Origin: JAAYZH01 sp964479695
Lineage (GTDB): Bacteria; Bacillota; Clostridia; Saccharofermentanales; Fastidiosipilaceae
NCBI GenBank assembly: GCA_964479695.1
Contig: CAYZSO010000003.1
Span: 62,001 to 126,000, forward strand
Direction of reading: 5' to 3'
Length of the DNA stretch: 64,000 nucleotides
Of this stretch, positions 59,520 to 64,000 are shown piece after piece. Numbering within the stretch: position 1 is the first letter of the stretch; the number at the start of each line of letters is the position of its first letter. The notes beneath the pieces were generated by a model that saw only the letters and a list, made by a program, of their open reading frames with translations, was not told the DNA's origin and ran no database searches. Made by a program: the position numbers and the translations under genes.

Positions 59520-60197
59520 TCAGGCGGCTGCGTTATAGATATACATCATGCTGATGATGACGAAGATGTAGGTCTGCAAGGCGCCGAACGCCACGTCAAA
59601 AATGCCATGCAGGATCGCCGGAATTCCGATATGGGCGAGGATAGGGGTGAGCCCGTAGTAGAGCGCGAGCAGAATCGTGCCTGACAACATGTTGCCGAAC
59701 AAACGGAAGCTCAACGATACGGGCTTCGCAAGCTCACCGATCAGGTTGACCGGCAAGAATACGGGGTGCGGAACAAGGAGGTCTCTGCCATAATCGCCTT
59801 TGCGGTGCTTGATCCCAAGGAAGACCATCAGGAAAAACGACACCAATGCCAAAGCAAAAGTGGTGGCCCAATCGGCTGTCGGTGCCCGGAGACCAATGAC
59901 ACTAGAAAGTGCGCTGAAAAGGATGAAGAGAAAGGTGGAGAAGAACCAGGGGGAGACGTAAGATAATTTGGGGCTCAAGGCACCGGTGGCGAACTTGTCG
60001 AATGACTCAACAACGGCCTCGGTTACATTCTGCAGACCGCTCGGCACGGCCTTATAGTTTTTCAGACCGATTCTGGCGATCACGGCCAGGATAATCAGCA
60101 CACCCATTATGATCCAGGTGTTGACTATGGTTTCTGTGATCCAAATTTCCAGATCGCCTATTCGCAGGACCGCATAGTTATCAATTGTTAAATCCAT
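59520..60197 (-). CDS. atpB: F0 ATP synthase a subunit
   Basis: A 225-residue membrane stator subunit with five or six helices. The essential Arg is in KPVSLSFRLFGNMLSG at about residue 164. HPVFLPVNLIGELAKP and ALQTYIFVIISMMYIYNA are typical. Starts 18 bases after the AtpI-like gene. Slightly short but complete. With the c subunit it forms the ion channel, probably for Na+. Confidence 0.95.
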   Translation of the reverse strand: MDLTIDNYAVLRIGDLEIWITETIVNTWIIMGVLIILAVIARIGLKNYKAVPSGLQNVTEAVVESFDKFATGALSPKLSYVSPWFFSTFLFILFSALSSVIGLRAPTADWATTFALALVSFFLMVFLGIKHRKGDYGRDLLVPHPVFLPVNLIGELAKPVSLSFRLFGNMLSGTILLALYYGLTPILAHIGIPAILHGIFDVAFGALQTYIFVIISMMYIYNAAA

Positions 60198-60215
60198 AGA
60201 GGATCTCCTCTCTTC

Positions 60216-60809
60216 CTAAATTACGTAATCGTCTTCGTCTCTGATCGTGTCACCGGAGGCTTCACGGATCGTTCTACTTTCCTTATTTCGTTCGATAGTT
60301 GGTTCGACATTCATGTTGATGTCGGGTTCGGCATTCATGTTGATGTCGGGTTCGGCATTTGGCTCGGAATTCTCGTCAGTGTTCGGTGCAGGACTAGCGG
60401 GGCTAGTGGGGCTAGCGGGGCTAGCGGCGCGGTCCTTCTTCGTCATCATATTGGCAGCGTACACCGCGATCTGGAAACTGAAGACGCCGGCAACAACCCC
60501 CCAGAGACTGATCTGATCGATCAAAGCCCCTGCTAGGAGCGCAGCGGCGGTTAGAGCAAAACGCAATAAATTTTGCCCCGTGATGTAGGCGTTCGGATTC
60601 GAGACTTCCGGTGTCAAAGACTTGGTCACCGCGCGTTCGAGCATGAATATTTTAAGGATACTGACGCCGGCTCCCAGGATTGCCCCAAACAAAAAGGGTA
60701 AGAAAGCCAAGGACCGATAATAAACAAGAGAGGCGAGAACACAAATAAACGTAACAACGACAACCCAGAGAATCATTTTCTTGGCAATTGTGTGTACATT
60801 CATTCGCAT
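60216..60809 (-). CDS. atpI: AtpI-like ATP synthase subunit I with repeat tail
   Basis: A 197-residue protein with four membrane helices in the first 120 residues, matching the ATP synthase subunit I family that helps c-ring assembly or Mg2+/Na+ supply. The last about 75 residues are low-complexity and include SPASPTSPASPA and two copies of NAEPDINM, each from exact DNA repeats (GGGGCTAG and a 24-base unit at 60310-60358). Such a tail is not usual in the family. Second gene of the operon. Start follows GGAAAGGAACC. Confidence 0.8.
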   Translation of the reverse strand: MRMNVHTIAKKMILWVVVVTFICVLASLVYYRSLAFLPFLFGAILGAGVSILKIFMLERAVTKSLTPEVSNPNAYITGQNLLRFALTAAALLAGALIDQISLWGVVAGVFSFQIAVYAANMMTKKDRAASPASPTSPASPAPNTDENSEPNAEPDINMNAEPDINMNVEPTIERNKESRTIREASGDTIRDEDDYVI

Positions 60810-60844
60810 GGTTCCTTTCCGTCTATTTAATGCATAGCAATAAC

Positions 60845-61120
60845 CTATTGTTTATCATTAGATATGGCAAAAAGGGACTTCAAAGCAGCAATCACGCCCA
60901 ATAGTGAACCGATAATCAATAACCATGGCGAACTCCCAAAGAGTTCATCTAAATATTTTCCCACCAAAACCCCGATCAGGACTGAGGCGGCCATGGTGAA
61001 ACCAATTTGTGAAAATGCGGCAAACGTTCGTAAGGCCCCATTTCTCTTGGTTTCATTTTTTTTATCATCCTTTTCCGGCTTAGCCGATTCCGGTCTATCC
61101 GAATCTGTCTTGTCTGACAT
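60845..61120 (-). CDS. atpZ: AtpZ-like protein
   Basis: A 91-residue protein: charged N-terminus (SDKTDSDRPESAKPEKDD) and two membrane helices (FAAFSQIGFTMAASVLIGVLVG, then WLLIIGSLLGVIAALKSLF) typical of AtpZ/AtpI family 2TM proteins at the head of atp operons. The frame extends 16 codons more, but ATG at 61120 follows AAGGAG at about 10 bases. First gene of the operon. Confidence 0.8.
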   Translation of the reverse strand: MSDKTDSDRPESAKPEKDDKKNETKRNGALRTFAAFSQIGFTMAASVLIGVLVGKYLDELFGSSPWLLIIGSLLGVIAALKSLFAISNDKQ

Positions 61121-61168
61121 TGCGGCACATCTCCTTATAAAAATGCTTAGAGACGCCGATAGGATCAA

Positions 61169-61425
61169 AGCATATCAATCTGGTGCTGAATTTCCCTTGG
61201 TTAATAAGTTAACATAGAAGATTTGAAAGGTCTAGAACCGATTGCATCGGAAACAGGAAATGAAGTAAATAAATTGTTGCCATCGCTTCATTTTTGTTAA
61301 CGTTTTGTTTGCAATTGGGGGTTATGAATAGCTTATGAATTGACTCATTTCGTACCTGATCTGTACCCAGGGAGTACCGTTATGCTTCCCATATAGTACC
61401 TTTTTAGTACCTGTAACATGATAAA
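61169..61425 (-). promoter_or_regulatory. atp operon leader with six RGGTAC repeats at 11-bp period
   Basis: No gene. On the minus strand AGGTAC, AGGTAC, GGGAAG, CGGTAC, GGGTAC and AGGTAC occur at exactly 11-base steps (plus-strand GTACC at 61407, 61396, degenerate CTTCC at 61385, then 61374, 61363 and 61352), each hexamer followed by five other bases. The array ends about 230 bases before the atpZ start, with an AT-rich stretch between. Eleven-base direct repeats are the format of OmpR/PhoB-family binding. Regulator unknown. Confidence 0.65.
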
Positions 61426-61443
61426 AGCCCGATTTCTCGGGCT
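61421..61443 (-). terminator. terminator of the tRNA-Ala transcript
   Basis: AGCCCGA-GAAA-TCGGGCT on the minus strand, followed by TTTTAT, 12 bases after the tRNA. Confidence 0.85.
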
Positions 61444-61455
61444 TCCTTCTCTAAT

Positions 61456-61531
61456 TGGTGGAGACGAAGAGGATCGAACTCTCGACCTTACGGATGCGAA
61501 CCGTACGCTCTCCCAGCTGAGCTACGCCCCC
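61456..61531 (-). tRNA. tRNA-Ala (anticodon CGC)
   Basis: A 76-base cloverleaf with encoded CCA. Acceptor GGGGGCG pairs with CGTCTCC (two G-U pairs); D arm GCTC...GAGC; anticodon stem TACGG/CCGTA with loop TTCGCAT giving anticodon CGC for the Ala codon GCG; T arm GAGAG-TTCGATC-CTCTT. Sits alone between the Mrr-like gene and the atp operon. Confidence 0.93.
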
Positions 61532-61553
61532 ATAACAGAAGTCGATTATAAAA

Positions 61554-61563
61554 CTTTGGCCAA
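61554..61563. repeat. TTTGGCCAAA palindrome upstream of the tRNA
   Basis: Extends to AACTTTGGCCAAAGCTT, 23 bases upstream of the tRNA 5' end. A GGCGGTAG tandem repeat follows at 61595-61622. Confidence 0.8.
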
Positions 61564-61656
61564 AGCTTGGCAAGATGCGAAAAAAAGACGGCAGGACGGC
61601 AAGGCGGTAGGGCGGTAGGGCGGTGTGTGATTCTCTAAGTAAACTCATACTCCGTT

Positions 61657-62640
61657 TTATTCCTGTATAAAGTAATCCATATCCACTTTTTGAATTTTAT
61701 ACTGATAAACCGTGCTTACGCCAACCCCATAAGTGATCATAAGTCTTGTAAGTTCAGCACCATTTATGAGAACTACCTTGCCGGCATTATTTGAACGGGC
61801 ATACTCTTTTGCCCCGACGCTGAAATCTGAAGTGGTTATAAACACCCCTTTTCTGGCACCTTCGCCTACTAAGGCCCCTACAAATTTCTGCACTTCAGGT
61901 CTTGACACTTGGTTTCCATGCGCCCACCGTTTAGCCTGCACATAAATATAGTCGAGTCCCAATTCATCTTCTTTGATTAGACCATCAATGCCCCCATCAC
62001 CTGATGCCGGGGTATGAATGATGTTGGCGTTGTCTTTGCCACCATAACCCATAGCTATCAGGAGATCCAAGACTAGTTTTTCAAAAAACACGGGATCCAT
62101 ATCCATGATAGCTTGCATAAGATCTTCAGAGAGCTTGCGATGTAAAAGTTTCTGGGCTCCGTCAATTAAAACCTCAGGTGTTTCATCAAGAGGGAAGTCA
62201 ACGGGAGTTTTACTCTTGCCAATTGGTTCATTTTTATTGGGGGTCAGAGAGGTATTAGGAGAGTCTTCAATCACTTCATTTGTCTTCCCTTGTCTCGAAC
62301 GACTTTGGAACTCATTGAAAGCATCGATTTTTCTCAAATCGTCAGTCGTGATAGCGTAACCATTTTTCTCAATATAATTCTTACCCTCTTGGGATAATTG
62401 ATAGACTCCTCTCCTGGGTCTTTCAATAAATCCGGCTTGGAATAAGTATTGCAATGCCCAGTTTGCCCGATTATTGAAGACGGTTCCGGAATTTGAAGGC
62501 AATAGCTCACTCAGCTCTTCTTGCGATAAGCCACGCACCTGACTGATTTCTTTACGAATGGTATCTACCTTTTTTCCCTTACCATCGCTTAAAACCTTAA
62601 GAACATCCGGAAACATCTCATCATATTTTGGAAGTGCCAC
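61657..62640 (-). CDS. Mrr-type restriction endonuclease
   Basis: A 327-residue protein. Residues about 1-95 are the Mrr N-terminal winged helix (YDEMFPDVLKVLSDG, PRRGVYQLSQEGKNYI). A linker rich in Ser, Asn and Pro follows to about 165. The C-terminal half is the Mrr catalytic domain: FEKLVLDLLIAMGYGG, Asp in SGDGGIDGLI, and QAKRW, giving the GD...QxK form of the PD-(D/E)xK fold. Mrr enzymes cut modified DNA (type IV restriction). No methyltransferase gene is adjacent. Confidence 0.88.
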   Translation of the reverse strand: MALPKYDEMFPDVLKVLSDGKGKKVDTIRKEISQVRGLSQEELSELLPSNSGTVFNNRANWALQYLFQAGFIERPRRGVYQLSQEGKNYIEKNGYAITTDDLRKIDAFNEFQSRSRQGKTNEVIEDSPNTSLTPNKNEPIGKSKTPVDFPLDETPEVLIDGAQKLLHRKLSEDLMQAIMDMDPVFFEKLVLDLLIAMGYGGKDNANIIHTPASGDGGIDGLIKEDELGLDYIYVQAKRWAHGNQVSRPEVQKFVGALVGEGARKGVFITTSDFSVGAKEYARSNNAGKVVLINGAELTRLMITYGVGVSTVYQYKIQKVDMDYFIQE

Positions 62641-62880
62641 GTTTTTTTTACCTCAATTCCACTCTCAGAAGCATATGCAGATATACTATTATCAGATATC
62701 TTAAGAATATTCTCAACTGAATGATATCGGAGGGCGGAAAGCGGGAAGCGGAAAGCGGAAATCGGGAATCCGGAGAGCGGAAATCTTGTGGAAATCAAGA
62801 ACAGAATGAGGGAGAAATGAAGAGTGAGATCGAGTCACCTCAAAATCCTAATTCAAACCAGTCGTTCTTATAGTAAAATA
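62641..62880. repeat. divergent gap with GCGGAAA repeats
   Basis: Holds a degenerate 8-10-base tandem repeat (GGCGGAAAGC, GGGAAGCGGAAAGC, GGAAATCGGGAATC) at 62731-62790 between the divergent Mrr-like and thpR genes. Each side has AT-rich promoter-like sequence. No RNA gene seen. Confidence 0.6.
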
Positions 62881-62899
62881 ATGTGACCAGAGGGGAGGG

Positions 62900-63454
62900 A
62901 TGACAGTGGAAGATAAGAGATTATTTACCGGTATCAGGCTTAACCAGGATGTACGAGCTGTTTTGAAGAAGAATGCGAACCAATTGGAACAGACAGGGAA
63001 GATTCGTCTGACCAGAGAAGAAAATTTTCACTTGACGCTGATTTATGTCGGTGGAACCTCCCGAGAACAAGATGTGAGGTTGGCCTTACGCGAACTTGCC
63101 TGTGAACCATTCATGGTGGAATTTTCGGAGGCAGGCTGGTTTCACAGACCGGAAGGACTCTTAATCTGGCAGGGAGTGAAGGTGAATGCGGCTTTGGCCG
63201 ACTTACACAAACAACTAAATGCGAATCTCTGCTGGCGCGGATTTTGCGGCCCGGACCTCAAATACACACCCCATATTACCTTGGGCCGGCGCTACAGGCC
63301 GAACCGCAACCAGCATCTTGAAACGATCTTACCCAATCTTGAGATCCCGCCCGCTATGCTGGTCGACAGTGTCAGCGTGTTTGAATCCAGAAGAGAAGAT
63401 GATCAGCTCGTTTACGAAGAGCTGGAGAGGCTGGAACTGAAGAAATTTGAATAA
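62900..63454 (+). CDS. thpR: RNA 2',3'-cyclic phosphodiesterase
   Basis: A 184-residue 2H phosphoesterase of the LigT/ThpR type, acting on 2',3'-cyclic phosphate RNA ends. Two catalytic motifs: HLTLIYVG at about residue 44 and HITLGR near 125. RLFTGIRL at the start is typical. ATG at 62900 overlaps its binding site closely (AGGGGAGGG just before); the in-frame GTG at 62906 has better spacing and may be the real start. Single gene; a weak hairpin CGTTTA-TAAACG follows at 63457. Confidence 0.9.
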   Translation: MTVEDKRLFTGIRLNQDVRAVLKKNANQLEQTGKIRLTREENFHLTLIYVGGTSREQDVRLALRELACEPFMVEFSEAGWFHRPEGLLIWQGVKVNAALADLHKQLNANLCWRGFCGPDLKYTPHITLGRRYRPNRNQHLETILPNLEIPPAMLVDSVSVFESRREDDQLVYEELERLELKKFE

Positions 63455-63531
63455 AACCGTTTAGCTTAATAAACGATTAATTGAGTGAATCGTTCGACAA
63501 ATCGTTCGGAGAATAGGTGGGAGAGAAGTTT

Positions 63532-64000
63532 ATGAGTTACAAAATTGGGACAAATTGTGTTCAGGCGGGGTACACACCGAAGAATGGTGAACCCAGAGTG
63601 TTGCCGATTTATCAGTCAACCACGTACAAGTACGATTCCAGCGAGCAGATGGGCAGGCTCTTTGACTTGAAGGAAGACGGTTATTTCTACACACGCCTGG
63701 CCAATCCGACCAATGATGCGGTTGCTGCGAAAATTGCCACGTTAGAAGGTGGTGTTTCGGCCATCCTGACATCGTCCGGGCAGGCGGCGACTTTTTATGC
63801 CATTATGAATATCTGCAAGGCCGGGGATCACGTCGTGAGCTCAACCGCCATCTACGGCGGGACATATAACTTATTGGCACACACGCTTGCTGACATGGGG
63901 ATAGAGGTTACTTTTATTGACCCTGATTGTTCGGAGGAGGAGTTGGCTGCGGCTTTTAGGACGGAAACTCGCTGCGTTTTCGGAGAGTCGATCGCTAATC
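63532..64000 (+). CDS. O-acetylhomoserine sulfhydrylase, 5' part only
   Basis: The first 156 codons of a Cys/Met-metabolism PLP enzyme; it runs off the window. GTNCVQAGYTPKNGEPRVLP at the start, YQSTTYKYDS, then YTRLANPTNDAVAAKIATLEGG (PLP phosphate contact), SSGQAA and STAIYGGTYNLL fit the MetY/O-acetylhomoserine aminocarboxypropyltransferase group, which makes homocysteine from O-acetylhomoserine and sulfide. The PLP lysine lies outside. Start follows GGTGGGAGAG. No SAM riboswitch or T-box is visible in the 77-base leader. Confidence 0.9.
   Translation, partial: MSYKIGTNCVQAGYTPKNGEPRVLPIYQSTTYKYDSSEQMGRLFDLKEDGYFYTRLANPTNDAVAAKIATLEGGVSAILTSSGQAATFYAIMNICKAGDHVVSSTAIYGGTYNLLAHTLADMGIEVTFIDPDCSEEELAAAFRTETRCVFGESIAN

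Noticed and set aside
2658..61563. Intergenic TTTGGCCAAA copies as intrinsic terminators
   Set aside because: Perfect palindromes without loop or T run, and the element also occurs inside genes; true terminators with loops are present nearby at several genes.
63455..63531. SAM riboswitch before the MetY-like gene
   Set aside because: The leader is only 77 bases and lacks SAM-I or SAM-II conserved elements.

Overview
The window looks like chromosomal DNA of an anaerobic, fermentative Clostridia-type Firmicute of medium GC. Reasons: strong AGGAGG-type ribosome binding sites, a cytosolic monomeric [FeFe] hydrogenase, NADP-type glutamate dehydrogenase, an F-type ATP synthase whose c subunit has Na+-type ligands, an ECF transporter S component, YtrA-type GntR regulation, DUF3842, DUF4358 and TIGR02206 families, and many short dense operons. 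A lineage near Saccharofermentanales/Oscillospirales is only a guess. No rRNA, CRISPR array or insertion sequence was seen; one tRNA (Ala, CGC) is present.

Layout. 1-830: a zinc-ribbon gene translationally coupled to an XRE repressor, with a phage-like operator region, a 10-codon ORF and a terminator. 1.0-3.3 kb: satD and a DUF3307 gene behind a leader made almost only of A and C, then an isochorismatase. 3.4-8.2 kb: a four-gene operon (lipoprotein with solute-binding and VWA domains, XpaC-like, a second binding protein, TelA-like) preceded by three 11-bp-spaced TTAACC-type repeats. 8.2-12.8 kb: DEAD-box helicase, TIM-barrel epimerase, GH13 glucosidase. 12.9-17.3 kb: minus-strand unit with an ABC binding protein, a fused permease-ATPase, a [2Fe-2S] protein and an [FeFe] hydrogenase. 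17.7-20.7 kb: serC-serA-TIM barrel. 20.8-24.2 kb: DUF4358-MBOAT-AlgJ/X cassette. 24.4-32.7 kb: mixed metabolism (GNAT, LigB dioxygenase, FMN reductase, gdhA, EIIC-like transporter, ECF S component, DUF3842, proC, trmB). 32.8-35.7 kb: YtrA-type regulator with an ABC exporter. 35.8-47.7 kb: patatin, ferritin, Spx/ArsC-like, TIGR02206, hflX, GltS-like, acyltransferase, four poorly known genes, NamZ-like. 47.7-53.5 kb: yfhO, glmS, purA. 53.7-61.1 kb: the complete ATP synthase operon. 61.4-64 kb: tRNA-Ala, Mrr-like nuclease, thpR and the start of an O-acetylhomoserine sulfhydrylase gene.

Three things stand out. (1) The palindrome TTTGGCCAAA, often extended to GGCTTTGGCCAAAGCC, occurs 15 times exactly by my reading, where about 0.06 would be expected by chance, both between genes and inside genes as Phe-Gly-Gln or Leu-Ala-Lys codons. 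It behaves like a highly iterated palindrome comparable in kind to cyanobacterial HIP1. (2) The ATP synthase delta and alpha subunits are encoded as one 681-codon reading frame, with a plausible internal start for free alpha. (3) Upstream of that operon is a six-unit direct repeat (RGGTAC-N5) at exact 11-bp spacing. In addition, gaps between genes very often contain short degenerate tandem repeats.
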